Assembly: GCA_003963305.1 (NCBI GenBank)
Contig: RXJR01000023.1
Location: 62,001 to 126,000 of the forward strand
Length of the DNA: 64,000 nucleotides
Source of the DNA: Candidatus Melainabacteria bacterium
GTDB lineage: Bacteria; Cyanobacteriota; Vampirovibrionia; Obscuribacterales; Obscuribacteraceae
Direction: 5' to 3'
Below, one piece after another: positions 18,746 to 27,812 of the stretch; positions within the stretch are counted from its first letter, which is position 1, and each line of letters opens with the position of its first letter. The notes below the pieces were generated by a model. The model searched no databases. It worked only from the letters and a program-made list of their open reading frames with translations, and was not told the origin of the DNA. A program made the position numbers and the translations under genes.

Positions 18746-19396
18746 CTATTCCGGACAGGGTGCTAGAACGCTCGCTACAGTCTGCTCGACGGCCATGCGC
18801 CTGTGCATGTCAATCATCTCCGGACACAGCGGGTTCGTGCCGGTTGGCCATAGATGCTTGACGTTGTCGATGCTGCAGAAATAGAAAACGCACATTCCTA
18901 TTATGTTTACAGCTGCGTGCAGAGGGTCCAACTCGCGAAATTGTTTTGACTCAGAGCCCCTTTTCAAGATATCAACAAGTGGCGCATACAGCGACGTAAT
19001 AGCAATCTGGCTGTAGAACTTGCCCTTATTTTGAATTCCTTCGTAGAAAAAAATCGCCGGCAAATTAGGGTTGCCGCTGAGATCTCGCAAAAAGCTATCG
19101 ACGAAATTTCGCAATGACACTTCAGCATCCGAATTGTGTAAATCGGTCTTTTGCAGAGTTGCAACTCGCATCGAGACCGCACGCTCCAGCACTGCCTGGT
19201 AGAGCCCTTCCTTGTCACCGAAGTGATAGAAAATCATTGACTTCGTCACGCCCGTCTTAGCGGCAATAGCCTCAGTACGAGCGCCGAGCAGCCCGCCCCG
19301 CGCGAACTCTTCCTCAGCTGCGTCCAGGATGCGACCTTTCGTCGCCTCAGCGTCACGGACGAGGGGAGCATGTTTCTTTGAGGAAGTGGGACTCAT
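18746..19396 (-). CDS. TetR/AcrR family repressor of the adjacent efflux pair
   Basis: 216 residues. The N-terminal HTH is classic TetR: I-L-D-A-A-E-E-E-F-A-R-G-G, T-E-A-I-A-A-K-T-G-V-T-K-S-M-I-F-Y-H-F-G-D-K-E-G-L-Y (about 20-65). The C-terminal ligand-binding part resembles the TetR_C group with the C-terminal Leu/Phe-rich helices. The ATG at 19396 is chosen because GGAG lies six bases upstream; a TTG four codons earlier lacks support. It is divergent from the EmrAB-type operon, and a 14-bp palindrome overlaps that operon's likely start of transcription. It probably represses the pump and is released by a pump substrate; that ligand is unknown. Confidence 0.92.
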   Translation of the reverse strand: MSPTSSKKHAPLVRDAEATKGRILDAAEEEFARGGLLGARTEAIAAKTGVTKSMIFYHFGDKEGLYQAVLERAVSMRVATLQKTDLHNSDAEVSLRNFVDSFLRDLSGNPNLPAIFFYEGIQNKGKFYSQIAITSLYAPLVDILKRGSESKQFRELDPLHAAVNIIGMCVFYFCSIDNVKHLWPTGTNPLCPEMIDMHRRMAVEQTVASVLAPCPE

Positions 19397-19429
19397 TACA
19401 AACTCCAAAATTTAATCAACCATCAGGTC

Positions 19430-19459
19430 AGTCTAGCAGTCCTAAATTAGCAGTGTCAA
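19430..19459 (-). promoter_or_regulatory. Likely sigma-70 promoter of the tetR gene
   Basis: On the minus strand, TTGACA (19459-19454) and TAGACT (19435-19430) are 18 bases apart, about 35 bases before the tetR ATG. The -35 is perfect, the -10 keeps four of six consensus bases. Confidence 0.5.
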
Positions 19460-19495
19460 CGCCAGGTTTTTGGGATTCTATGGACATTCTTGAGC

Positions 19496-19524
19496 TTGAC
19501 ATAGCCTCACTTCGAGCATACCAT
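19496..19524 (+). promoter_or_regulatory. Likely sigma-70 promoter of the efflux operon
   Basis: TTGACA (19496-19501) and TACCAT (19519-19524) are separated by 17 bases. Transcription would start near 19531, right at the palindromic operator, which is the expected layout for repression. Confidence 0.6.
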
Positions 19525-19532
19525 AATAACAG

Positions 19533-19546
19533 ACCAACTGGTTGGT
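19533..19546. promoter_or_regulatory. TetR-type operator palindrome
   Basis: ACCAAC-TG-GTTGGT, perfect six-base arms around two bases, 24 bases before the ATG of the membrane-fusion gene and just downstream of its -10 box. Its size and position fit binding by the divergent TetR protein. Confidence 0.7.
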
Positions 19547-19570
19547 TGGTATCAAAAAGGGAACCTACAG

Positions 19571-21037
19571 ATGTCTCAACAGTTAGCAATTTCGGGAATA
19601 CCGAACATTCTCCCCAGAACAATCACAACAGAAGTGCGGGAGTCGAAGATTCGTGACGCGCAGCGAGCCGTACCCGGTGTTAGAGATGACGTTGCCGAAC
19701 CGGAGATAAAAGAAGAGCGTCAAAAGGTAGGGCAGCAAACCACTGCCGCCCCGGCAGAAGCGAAGGACGATGCTCTTAGATCAACAGTAAGCACAGGGCA
19801 GCCAAACAAAAAGCCGACAAATCATATAAAGAAAGCTTTGCTCATCAGCGCAGCAATCTTGGCGCTCGGCGGCGCGACCGTGGGCGGTTTGCGCTGGTAC
19901 AACTATGCAAGCACGCATGAAGAGACCGATGATGCCTACACCACAGCCCACATGCATGCAATCAGCTCACGAATCAACGACACCGTAGCCAAAGTGCTGG
20001 TAGACGACAACGAACACGTTACAGCCGGGCAGGTGCTCGTTCTGCTGGACCCCCGCGATTACGAAGTACGCGTGCAGTCAGCTTTAGCTGCACTGAAAGT
20101 CGCTCAACATCAGGCGGAAGCAGCACAAACGTCAATCAAACTCTCTTCAACAAACGCCGGTGGAAAAACCATTGAAGCCAGTGGAAATGTTTCCAACGCC
20201 GTTTCAATGATTTCGAAATCACAGGCGGCAGTGCTGGAAGCCAGGTCCGCGATCCCGCAGGCTCAAGCGGTGCTTGCTGAAAGACAGGCTGAAGAAGACC
20301 GATCGGAAAAAGATTACATTCGTTTCGAAAAACTTGCTCAACAAGGTGCTGTTTCGTGGCAACAACGAGACCAGGCGCTTCGCGACTTCAATGTAGCGAA
20401 GAATGCCACCGCAGCCGCTCAAGAAGATGTAAAACAAGCAGCAGCAAAACTGGAGCAGGCCGAACAATCTGTTAGCGCAGCACGAGCACAACTGGTGCAG
20501 TCACAAGGAATTGCGCAGCAAGCTGAAGCACTGCATGTGCAAACTCAAGTTGATACAAGCCAGTATGACGTCGCAAAAGCCAGCATTGCTCAGGCTCAAG
20601 CACAATTGAGCGACGCCCAGTTGCAACTGTCTTATACGAAAATCACATCCCCCGTAACGGGCCGCGTCGGAAAGAAATCAGTCGAAGCAGGCCAGCGAGT
20701 ACAGCCAGGTCAGCAGCTTATGAGCGTAGTCGCCGATGATTTGTGGGTTGTAGCAAATTTCAAAGAAACCCAGCTGGAAAAAATCCGCAAGGGAGAACAC
20801 GTAACCGTCAAAATCGATTCATTTCCGCATCAAGATTTTGAAGGCGTAGTTGATAGTGTTTCGCCCGGTTCCGGCGCCAGTTTCGCCCTCTTGCCGCCCG
20901 ACAACGCCACTGGAAACTTCACCAAGATCGTTCAACGTGTACCTGTAAAAGTCAGATTCGACCAATCTTCCATTAAAGGTTTCGAAGACCTGCTGGTGCC
21001 GGGAATGTCAGCCGTCGTAAACATCGCCGTGAAATAG
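19571..21037 (+). CDS. HlyD/EmrA-type membrane fusion protein
   Basis: 488 residues, the periplasmic adaptor of an MFS multidrug exporter. An unusually long cytoplasmic N-terminus (about 85 residues, Gln/Glu/Lys-rich) precedes one membrane helix (88-107). Then come the first lipoyl half (H-A-I-S-S-R-I-N-D-T-V-A-K-V), a long Ala/Gln coiled-coil hairpin (about 165-345), the second lipoyl half and beta-barrel (I-T-S-P-V-T-G-R-V-G-K-K-S-V-E-A-G-Q-R-V, W-V-V-A-N-F-K-E-T-Q-L). The last motif is typical of EmrA. AAGGGA precedes the ATG. It is twelve bases from the EmrB-type gene. Confidence 0.93.
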   Translation: MSQQLAISGIPNILPRTITTEVRESKIRDAQRAVPGVRDDVAEPEIKEERQKVGQQTTAAPAEAKDDALRSTVSTGQPNKKPTNHIKKALLISAAILALGGATVGGLRWYNYASTHEETDDAYTTAHMHAISSRINDTVAKVLVDDNEHVTAGQVLVLLDPRDYEVRVQSALAALKVAQHQAEAAQTSIKLSSTNAGGKTIEASGNVSNAVSMISKSQAAVLEARSAIPQAQAVLAERQAEEDRSEKDYIRFEKLAQQGAVSWQQRDQALRDFNVAKNATAAAQEDVKQAAAKLEQAEQSVSAARAQLVQSQGIAQQAEALHVQTQVDTSQYDVAKASIAQAQAQLSDAQLQLSYTKITSPVTGRVGKKSVEAGQRVQPGQQLMSVVADDLWVVANFKETQLEKIRKGEHVTVKIDSFPHQDFEGVVDSVSPGSGASFALLPPDNATGNFTKIVQRVPVKVRFDQSSIKGFEDLLVPGMSAVVNIAVK

Positions 21038-21049
21038 CGAGCCAATGTC

Positions 21050-22648
21050 ATGTCTACCGCAACAATGTCTTCTTCTGCCTCCGCCACCGCCAACGCCACC
21101 AGGGAATCGCCAGTCTCGCTGAGGAGCTGGCTGGCGGTCCTTGGTGCCGCTCTTGGCGCATTCATGGCAGTGCTAGATATTCAGATCGTAAACAGCTCGC
21201 TACAAGACATTCAAGGGGCGCTGGGAGCGACTCTCGATGAAGGAACCTGGATTGCCACATCATATCTAGTGGCAGAGATCGTCACCATTCCGCTGACGCC
21301 ATGGCTGTCAAAAGCTTTTTCCACAAGGCTCTATGTCATAGTGAACGGCTGTTTTTTCATCCTCTTCTCGATGCTCTGTGCATGGGCTCCAGACTTAAAT
21401 GGCATGATTATCTGCCGAGCTTTGCAGGGATTCACTGGCGGTATTCTCATACCGATGGCGTTCACAATTATTCTGACAAGCTTGCCGCCAAGCAAGCGCC
21501 CCATCGGCATGGCTATTTTCGCCATTACAGCAACATTCGCGCCATCGATCGGACCAGCGATCGGAGGCTGGCTTACAGACACTTACGGCTGGCAGTACAT
21601 CTTCTACCTGAATGTACTTCCCGGCATACTCTTCGTCACTACTTTGTGGCTGACACTGCCCAAAGAACCGCTCAATCTCAAGTTGCTAAAAGACGGAGAC
21701 TGGCTAGGCATCATCTCAATGGCGAGTGGTCTCGGTTGCCTTGAAGTCGTTTTAGAAGAAGGCAACAGAAAAGATTGGTTCGGCAACAACATGATTGTCA
21801 CGCTCGCCATCATCTCCGCTCTATCGCTAATCATTTTCTTCTGGCGTGAATTGACGGCGAAGAAGCCGCTGATCAATCTGAAGTTACTCGCTGAGCGAAA
21901 CTTCAGCCTGGCAAGTGTCGCCAATACGACACTTGGATTTGGGTTGTACGGATCGGTATACATAGTCCCTGTGTATCTGGCCCAAATACAAGGCTACAGT
22001 GCGCTGCAAATCGGAACGACAATGATGTGGCTTGGTTTACCGCAACTGCTGATTATTCCGCTGGTACCAAAACTGATGACCAGGGTAGACCCGCGTCTCT
22101 TGCTGAGTATAGGAATTTCGCTCTTTGCGACCAGCTGTCTGATGAATACAAATATGACATTCCTGAATGCAGGCGATCAGCTGATTCCGTCGCTGCTGGT
22201 GCGCGCCCTCGGGCAACCACTGATCATGGTACCGCTCTCAACACTGGCAACTTCCGGAATCGAAGGCAGCCAGGCGAGTTCCGCTTCTGCTCTGTTCAAC
22301 ATGATGCGTAACCTCGGCGGCTCAATAGGCGTCGCCTTGATTTCCACTTTCGTAACGCGACGTGAGCAATTCCATTCCAGCCGGATTGGTGAATCCATTC
22401 ACCAGGCAAGCCTGACTATGCAAGAGCACCTCAACGGTTTGACACAACAACTGGTAGCCAGGGGTGTCGACGCCGTCACTGCTCATGATCAAGCAATCAA
22501 AATCATCGATAACACTGTTCGCCGGGAAAGCTTCGTAATGGCTTACAACGACTCATTCTTAATCATGGGCGCAACACTCTTGCTGAGCATCATCGCTATC
22601 GCATTTCTCAAAAAACCGCGAGGTCCTGCGGCGGCGGGCGTTCACTAA
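21050..22648 (+). CDS. EmrB/QacA-type MFS drug exporter (DHA2 family)
   Basis: 532 residues with about 14 membrane segments, the proton-driven pump partner of the upstream adaptor. Motif D1-like F-M-A-V-L-D-I-Q-I-V-N-S-S-L lies in the first helix, and motif C appears as G-P-A-I-G-G-W-L-x-D-x-Y-G-W-Q-Y-I-F-Y-L-N. The long loop near the end (H-Q-A-S-L-T-M-Q-E-H-L-N-G-L) and final helix are typical of EmrB. With an outer-membrane channel supplied elsewhere, it would span both membranes. Substrates are unknown. Confidence 0.93.
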   Translation: MSTATMSSSASATANATRESPVSLRSWLAVLGAALGAFMAVLDIQIVNSSLQDIQGALGATLDEGTWIATSYLVAEIVTIPLTPWLSKAFSTRLYVIVNGCFFILFSMLCAWAPDLNGMIICRALQGFTGGILIPMAFTIILTSLPPSKRPIGMAIFAITATFAPSIGPAIGGWLTDTYGWQYIFYLNVLPGILFVTTLWLTLPKEPLNLKLLKDGDWLGIISMASGLGCLEVVLEEGNRKDWFGNNMIVTLAIISALSLIIFFWRELTAKKPLINLKLLAERNFSLASVANTTLGFGLYGSVYIVPVYLAQIQGYSALQIGTTMMWLGLPQLLIIPLVPKLMTRVDPRLLLSIGISLFATSCLMNTNMTFLNAGDQLIPSLLVRALGQPLIMVPLSTLATSGIEGSQASSASALFNMMRNLGGSIGVALISTFVTRREQFHSSRIGESIHQASLTMQEHLNGLTQQLVARGVDAVTAHDQAIKIIDNTVRRESFVMAYNDSFLIMGATLLLSIIAIAFLKKPRGPAAAGVH

Positions 22649-22705
22649 ACATTGATTCCGTCTAATTCATGGGTGAATTCTTAGCTAAAACAAGCAACGG
22701 ATTGC

Positions 22706-22744
22706 TTTACGGGCGGCTGTTAGACACATATTTTTGCCCGTAAA
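22706..22744. repeat. Inverted repeat between efflux operon and patatin gene
   Basis: TTTACGGGC (22706-22714) and GCCCGTAAA (22736-22744) are perfect nine-base arms with a 21-base spacer that includes a T-run. It could act as a weak terminator for the efflux operon or as a protein site. No T-run follows the second arm on the plus strand. Confidence 0.4.
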
Positions 22745-22830
22745 ATGTTAAGCTCAACATCTGTACCCCAGGTACTTTCCGACTTGCCCGAGTCGCTCAC
22801 AGTCACTCAATCGAGGTTGCGAATCTTATT

Positions 22831-23910
22831 TTGAAGATTTCAGTGTCACATTTGTCATCGTTAATCCACAGCCAGGCCAAAGGTTTGGCAGCGCTGAGCA
22901 TCGCCTTAAGCATCACAACTATCTCAACTGTTGGGGCGTTCGCTGCCGCGGAGCCGGAAAAAGACAGCCCCAAGTTGGTGCCGACCTCGCGTGCCACATA
23001 TGCTGACTATTTGAAGTGGAAAGAAAAACCGAAGGCAGTCGCACCGAAAATCGGTCTTGCCCTTGGCGGAGGCGGCGCTCGCGGTGCAGCCCATGTCGGT
23101 GTGCTTGACGTCTTGACGAAAGAAGGCATCAAATTCGACTATGTCACCGGCACCAGTATCGGTTCGATCGTCGGTGGATTATATGCTGCCGGTGTTTCGA
23201 ACGAAAAAATACAGAAAGACTTCGAATCAGGCAGTCTGATGAAACACTTTATGCCGGTTTCATTGCCGGTTCGAATCATTCTTGCACCTGTACTCTTTAC
23301 ACCACGCTTGCTAGGCGCCAAGCCATATGACGGGCTGTACAGAGGCAATCTCTTCCGCAACTACATGGACAAAAATTTCCCTGACAAACAACAGTTGATT
23401 CAGAATCTGAAAATTCCATACTCCGCAATTTCCTTGAACCTTCTGGACGGCAAACCGTACATGATTCAAGGTGGCGACCTCGGTTATGCAATGCAGGCGA
23501 GCTCTGCCGTGCCGGGGCTTCGTAAACCAGTTGAAATTGGTGGAAAGCTTTTGGTGGACGGCGGTGTTGTTTGTAACTTGCCGGTTAAACAGTGTCGAGA
23601 AATGGGCGCAGACATCGTTATCGCAGTGAATATCGATGAGCCTTTCTACGAAGATAAGCTCGAAACATTCAGACGTCCGGGCAGTGTTTCAAAGCGAATG
23701 CTAAAGTGGGATTTGTACACAATCGACCAGGCGCAGGAAGACATCGCCGACGTTGTAATTCACCCGAACACTGAAGGTGTCTCGTTGATTACAACCAGCA
23801 AAAAACTAGCCAAAAGAGCCTTTGAAGAAGGTCAAAAGGCCGCTCGCGAAGCTCTTCCGGAAATCAAGAAAAAGCTAGAAGCGACATCTGCACTGGTAGA
23901 CAAGGAGTAG
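22831..23910 (+). CDS. Patatin-like phospholipase, exported
   Basis: 359 residues, a lipid acyl hydrolase with the Ser-Asp dyad: oxyanion loop GGGGARG (about 79-85), nucleophile S109 in GTSIG, and D243 in VDGG. Residues 1-40 form a signal peptide or membrane anchor (A-L-S-I-A-L-S-I-T-T, cleaved near A-F-A-A-A), so it acts outside the cytoplasm, as in RssA/NTE-type proteins of envelope lipids. The frame starts at TTG; a GTG four codons on is nearly equal, and ribosome site support for either is weak. Confidence 0.9.
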   Translation: MKISVSHLSSLIHSQAKGLAALSIALSITTISTVGAFAAAEPEKDSPKLVPTSRATYADYLKWKEKPKAVAPKIGLALGGGGARGAAHVGVLDVLTKEGIKFDYVTGTSIGSIVGGLYAAGVSNEKIQKDFESGSLMKHFMPVSLPVRIILAPVLFTPRLLGAKPYDGLYRGNLFRNYMDKNFPDKQQLIQNLKIPYSAISLNLLDGKPYMIQGGDLGYAMQASSAVPGLRKPVEIGGKLLVDGGVVCNLPVKQCREMGADIVIAVNIDEPFYEDKLETFRRPGSVSKRMLKWDLYTIDQAQEDIADVVIHPNTEGVSLITTSKKLAKRAFEEGQKAAREALPEIKKKLEATSALVDKE

Positions 23911-23945
23911 AGAGCACCGCTAATGGTGCTTCGTTCTGATCAGTT

Positions 23946-24755
23946 ATGAATATTCTGAACGTCGCAGCGTATAAATTCATTGGTATTCCCGACAGAGAAA
24001 AGTTGCAGCCGATCCTCCAGGAAAAGTGCGAGCAACTAAAGCTGAAAGGCACCATTCTGCTGGCGGACGAAGGAATCAATCTGACCCTGGCGGGTGGCGA
24101 AGCACCGGTGCGAGCTTTCCTTTCTTATCTGGCAACGGACGAGATTTTTGCGCATCGCTTCAATGATCTGGAAATAAAAGAAAGCTTTTCAGAGCATCAA
24201 CCTTTCGGCAAAATGGTAGTGAGAATGCCGAAAGAGATAATCACTATGCGACATCCGATGATTCGCCCTGAATCAGGACGAGCTGCGACTATCGAACCCA
24301 AAACTCTGAAAAAATGGCTTGCACAGGGGCACGACGACGGCGGTCGCGAAGTCGTGCTTCTAGACACGCGCAATAATTACGAAGTCAAAGTCGGAACGTT
24401 CGAAGGCGCAATCGATTTTGATATCGTCAACTTCAGCCAATTTCCAGAGTGCGTGCAAGAGTCGCTTGCCAAAGAGGAAAATCCGCTCAAAGAAAAAACG
24501 ATCGTCACGTTTTGCACTGGAGGCATTCGCTGCGAAAAAGCGGCTCTCTACATGAACGAGTTGAACCTTCCCAATGTATATCAATTGCATGGCGGCATAC
24601 TCAATTATTTCGAGCAAGTAGGCGGTGACCATTGGAATGGCGAATGTTTCGTTTTCGATGAGCGCGTCGCCGTTGATCCACAATTGAAACCGACCAAGCA
24701 CGACTACGGCAAGCAAGCAGAAAAGATCTATCGCAGTCCAGCCGTCGACAAATAG
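23946..24755 (+). CDS. trhO: tRNA uridine(34) hydroxylase TrhO (YceA), rhodanese-like
   Basis: 269 residues. Members hydroxylate U34 of certain tRNAs to ho5U using oxygen. The N-terminal acylphosphatase-like part has G-T-I-L-L-A-D-E-G-I-N (35-45) and the rhodanese domain has D-T-R-N-N-Y-E-V at 140-147 and the catalytic C190 in FCTGGIRCEK, followed by G-G-I-L-N-Y. All match the TrhO group. The ATG lies 35 bases after the patatin gene. A hypothetical gene starts four bases later, so they may be co-transcribed. Confidence 0.93.
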   Translation: MNILNVAAYKFIGIPDREKLQPILQEKCEQLKLKGTILLADEGINLTLAGGEAPVRAFLSYLATDEIFAHRFNDLEIKESFSEHQPFGKMVVRMPKEIITMRHPMIRPESGRAATIEPKTLKKWLAQGHDDGGREVVLLDTRNNYEVKVGTFEGAIDFDIVNFSQFPECVQESLAKEENPLKEKTIVTFCTGGIRCEKAALYMNELNLPNVYQLHGGILNYFEQVGGDHWNGECFVFDERVAVDPQLKPTKHDYGKQAEKIYRSPAVDK

Positions 24756-24759
24756 TCCG

Positions 24760-25527
24760 ATGGAACTTGCATCCATAGTCGTTCTGGGAAGCGTCGCAAC
24801 AACGATTCTTGCAATCGCTTATCGCATCAATCTGAAAGCAAGATATAAAGCCACTCAGCCAACTGTCTTCGATATCGAGCTGACCGAAGCATATACACGC
24901 ATTGTCCAACTTCTATCGAATCAGTCCGTCGGCCACTACGAATGGAACATCTATAAGAGAAGTGAGAATAAGGCCATTCTCGTAGAAGTAACGTACCGTG
25001 AACCAGCTCAATTACTGCAAGCTAAAGGTGCGCTCACATTCACTTTCACAAAAATTGCTGCAAATCGAACATCGATTGACGTGTTCTACAAATGGGAAGA
25101 GTTCAGCGACGACAAACTTGCAAAAAAAGTGGAGAATCAAACAGAATCGTGGATGCGCGCGGCGTTGGCGAAGCAAGAACTGCCGATAAAGACCGAACTA
25201 AACACTGAATTCTTGACGAAACTTTCCGCAGAGAAAGCATATGAAACACTCTTGAATAGAATTTCAACAGGCTCGGACTTGCTAACAAAATGGACAATTT
25301 TGGAGAGGCAGCCGCCATCGACTCTTTGCGCCACAGTAGAAACGATTTCAGTGCAAAACAAGCAAGTCACATGCAAAGCAAAAATCGAAATCCGATTGGC
25401 TCAAAACGACAATAGAACCGCAATTAACTGCACCTATAGATTTGAGCCCGTATACGGAAGCAAGAAGATCGAGGAATTTAAGCAACTCACCGATGATTGG
25501 CTGCGACTCCTGGTTTGGACTTCATAG
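24760..25527 (+). CDS. Membrane-anchored protein with an internal duplication
   Basis: 255 residues with no family that I recognise. One membrane helix lies at 4-21 and the rest is probably a soluble domain pair. The two halves (about 36-135 and 145-250) resemble each other: L-T-E-A-Y-T-R-I matches L-S-A-E-K-A-Y-E, W-N-I-x-x-R matches W-T-I-L-E-R, and N-R-T-S-I-D-V-F-Y matches N-R-T-A-I-N-C-T-Y, each ending in a D/E-x-W-x-R helix. The pattern of an N-terminal helix, curved sheet and C-terminal helix looks START/SRPBCC-like, but that is only a guess. It follows trhO by four bases. Confidence 0.7.
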   Translation: MELASIVVLGSVATTILAIAYRINLKARYKATQPTVFDIELTEAYTRIVQLLSNQSVGHYEWNIYKRSENKAILVEVTYREPAQLLQAKGALTFTFTKIAANRTSIDVFYKWEEFSDDKLAKKVENQTESWMRAALAKQELPIKTELNTEFLTKLSAEKAYETLLNRISTGSDLLTKWTILERQPPSTLCATVETISVQNKQVTCKAKIEIRLAQNDNRTAINCTYRFEPVYGSKKIEEFKQLTDDWLRLLVWTS

Positions 25528-25621
25528 TTGCAACAATTTGGCACGCAGGGCTATGCGCTTCGGGGCTTTGCGATAAAATGATTAACTCGGATAAATCCAG
25601 CGCGACCAGAGAGGGCTCATC

Positions 25622-27337
25622 GTGACATCGTCAGCACCCGCACCAATCAAGACAGGCGACTTCATCAGAGACATTATCGATGAAGATTTGAAGGCTGGAC
25701 GTCACACTAAAGTACTCACGAGATTTCCCCCGGAGCCAAACGGCTTCCTCCATATCGGTCACGCCAAGTCCATTTGCTTGAATTTTGGACTGGCGCTTGA
25801 ATACCGTGAGAAATTGGGACACGGTACTCGCTGCCACCTGCGCTTCGACGATACAGACCCCGCCAAAGAAGACACTCTCTTCGAAGACGGCATCCAGGCC
25901 GACGTGCGCTGGCTCGGTTTTGACTGGGATGGGCTTTATCACGCCAGCGATTATTTCGAGCAGATGTATGACTATGCCGAATACCTGATCAAAGAAGGAA
26001 AAGCGTTTGTTTGCAGTTTGAGCGATGCTGAAATCAAAGAGTATCGCGGCAATGTCACTACGCCAGGAAAAAATTCTCCTTATCGCGATCGCAGTGTCGA
26101 CGAGAACCTGGATCTCTTCCGTCGCATGCGCAAAGGTGAGTTCAAAGATGGAGAACATATTCTGCGCGCAAAAATTGACATGGCAAATCCGAACATGAAG
26201 ATGCGCGATCCGATGCTCTATCGTATTAGACACACTGCGCACCATATGACCGGAGACAAGTGGTGCATCTATCCGATGTACGATTACGCTCATCCGATAT
26301 CAGATGCAATCGAAGGAATCACGCACAGCATCTGCACTCTAGAGTTCGAGAACAATCGAGAACTGTACGACTGGGCGATCGACAATCTCATAGACTACGC
26401 AAAATTTCCGAGCCGTCCGCACCAATACGAATTTGCGCGTTTGAATTTGAACTACACAGTATTGAGCAAACGCCGTTTGCTCGAGCTGGTAGAAGGTAAA
26501 CATGTGAGCGGTTGGGATGACCCGAGATTGCCTACAATAGCCGGGTTACGCCGCCGCGGATACACACCGGAAAGCATACGCAATTTCTGTTCCAGTGTTG
26601 GAGTAGCAAAAGCAAACAGCGTAGTCGATATGGCTCAACTAGAGTTTTGCATTCGTGACGATCTGAATCAAAGCGCACCACGTGTAATGGCAGTTCTCAA
26701 GCCATTGAAGGTCGTCATAACAAACTATCCGGACGACCAGGTGCAAGAACTGGAAGCGCCATACTTCCCGCCCGATATGGGCAAACAAGGCTCACGTAAA
26801 GTGCCGTTTTGCAAGGAAATTTACGTTGAGCAAGACGATTTCATGCTCGAACCGATAAAAGATTTCCATCGTCTCGCGCCAGGAAAAGAAGTGCGACTGC
26901 GCTATTCATACTGCATCACATGCACTGACGTCGTCAAAGATGCGAACGGAAACGTGACTGAGTTGCACGCGACCTATGACCCGGCAACACTGGGCGCAAA
27001 CCCAGAGGGACGCAAGGTCAAAGGAACCATACACTGGGTTAGCGCTCGCCATGCTGTAGATGCAGAGCTGAGACTGTACGACAGATTGCTATCAGTAGAA
27101 GCGCCGCCAGCAGGGAAGGACAGCGAATTTCTCAATGCAGTCAATCCGAACGCATTGCAGGTGTTGACTGGTTGCAAAATCGAGAGAAGCCTGGGCGAAG
27201 CGAAAGCAGGGGAGCGGTTCCAATTCGAGCGGCAGGGCTACTTTATCGCAGACGAGAAAGACCATAAAGCTGAGGCGCCGGTGTTTAATCGCATCGTCAC
27301 GCTGAAAGACTCATGGGCAAAAGCTCAAAAGAAATAG
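25622..27337 (+). CDS. glnS: Glutaminyl-tRNA synthetase
   Basis: Class I aminoacyl-tRNA synthetase (571 residues) that charges tRNA(Gln) directly. The HIGH motif is HIGH at 44-47 within [15 protein letters not shown], and the KMSKS equivalent is V-L-S-K-R-R. The [11 protein letters not shown] block and the two C-terminal anticodon-binding barrels ([15 protein letters not shown]) are those of GlnRS rather than GltX. Starts at GTG with AGAGAGGG upstream. Most cyanobacteria lack this gene and use GatCAB, so its presence beside gatC elsewhere in the window is notable. Confidence 0.96.
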   Translation: MTSSAPAPIKTGDFIRDIIDEDLKAGRHTKVLTRFPPEPNGFLHIGHAKSICLNFGLALEYREKLGHGTRCHLRFDDTDPAKEDTLFEDGIQADVRWLGFDWDGLYHASDYFEQMYDYAEYLIKEGKAFVCSLSDAEIKEYRGNVTTPGKNSPYRDRSVDENLDLFRRMRKGEFKDGEHILRAKIDMANPNMKMRDPMLYRIRHTAHHMTGDKWCIYPMYDYAHPISDAIEGITHSICTLEFENNRELYDWAIDNLIDYAKFPSRPHQYEFARLNLNYTVLSKRRLLELVEGKHVSGWDDPRLPTIAGLRRRGYTPESIRNFCSSVGVAKANSVVDMAQLEFCIRDDLNQSAPRVMAVLKPLKVVITNYPDDQVQELEAPYFPPDMGKQGSRKVPFCKEIYVEQDDFMLEPIKDFHRLAPGKEVRLRYSYCITCTDVVKDANGNVTELHATYDPATLGANPEGRKVKGTIHWVSARHAVDAELRLYDRLLSVEAPPAGKDSEFLNAVNPNALQVLTGCKIERSLGEAKAGERFQFERQGYFIADEKDHKAEAPVFNRIVTLKDSWAKAQKK

Positions 27338-27411
27338 CCCCGCCGCGCGAAGAGCATAGCCAAAGCGCGAAGGGAATAGCAAAGTGCGCGAAGGGACATA
27401 GGCAAACAGTC

Positions 27412-27654
27412 TTAAGATTCCGAACTGCCGGACGCTTCAGATTCTTCCTGCGCCTTTTGAGCTTTAGCCTCTGCAACTTTCTGCCGAATAGAGTCAGCAA
27501 GACTCATCGGTTGCACGTATGGCTCATCACCATCGCCGTCTGACGTGTCGATGGCGGCATCATCGCCAGCCATACTCTGTCGTATGCGACTGCCGAAATT
27601 GTAGGCAACATAGCCTACAACAAGACCCATAAGCACAACAAAAAATCTCGACAT
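27412..27654 (-). CDS. Small membrane protein, YtxH-like
   Basis: 80 residues. One membrane helix (about 3-20) with small residues (G-L-V-V-G-Y-V-A-Y) is followed by N-F-G-S-R-I-R-Q-S-M, an Asp-rich patch and an amphipathic Ala/Lys/Glu helix with a Ser-rich end. The layout resembles YtxH/gas-vesicle-GvpP type small proteins, but the match is weak. The ATG at 27654 is chosen for its GAGG site; the frame extends 16 codons upstream without one. Confidence 0.55.
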   Translation of the reverse strand: MSRFFVVLMGLVVGYVAYNFGSRIRQSMAGDDAAIDTSDGDGDEPYVQPMSLADSIRQKVAEAKAQKAQEESEASGSSES

Positions 27655-27812
27655 CACGCCACCTCGACCTGCTCTTACAACTACCATACCGCGAGTCAGC
27701 ATTTTGTAGACAACATTTTATGCCGAATAGAAACTATTAGGAGAGCCTCAATTGCACCTAAAACCATTCAGCCTGTCGACTAAATCGATGCAAGAAGTCG
27801 AGCTGACTTAGT

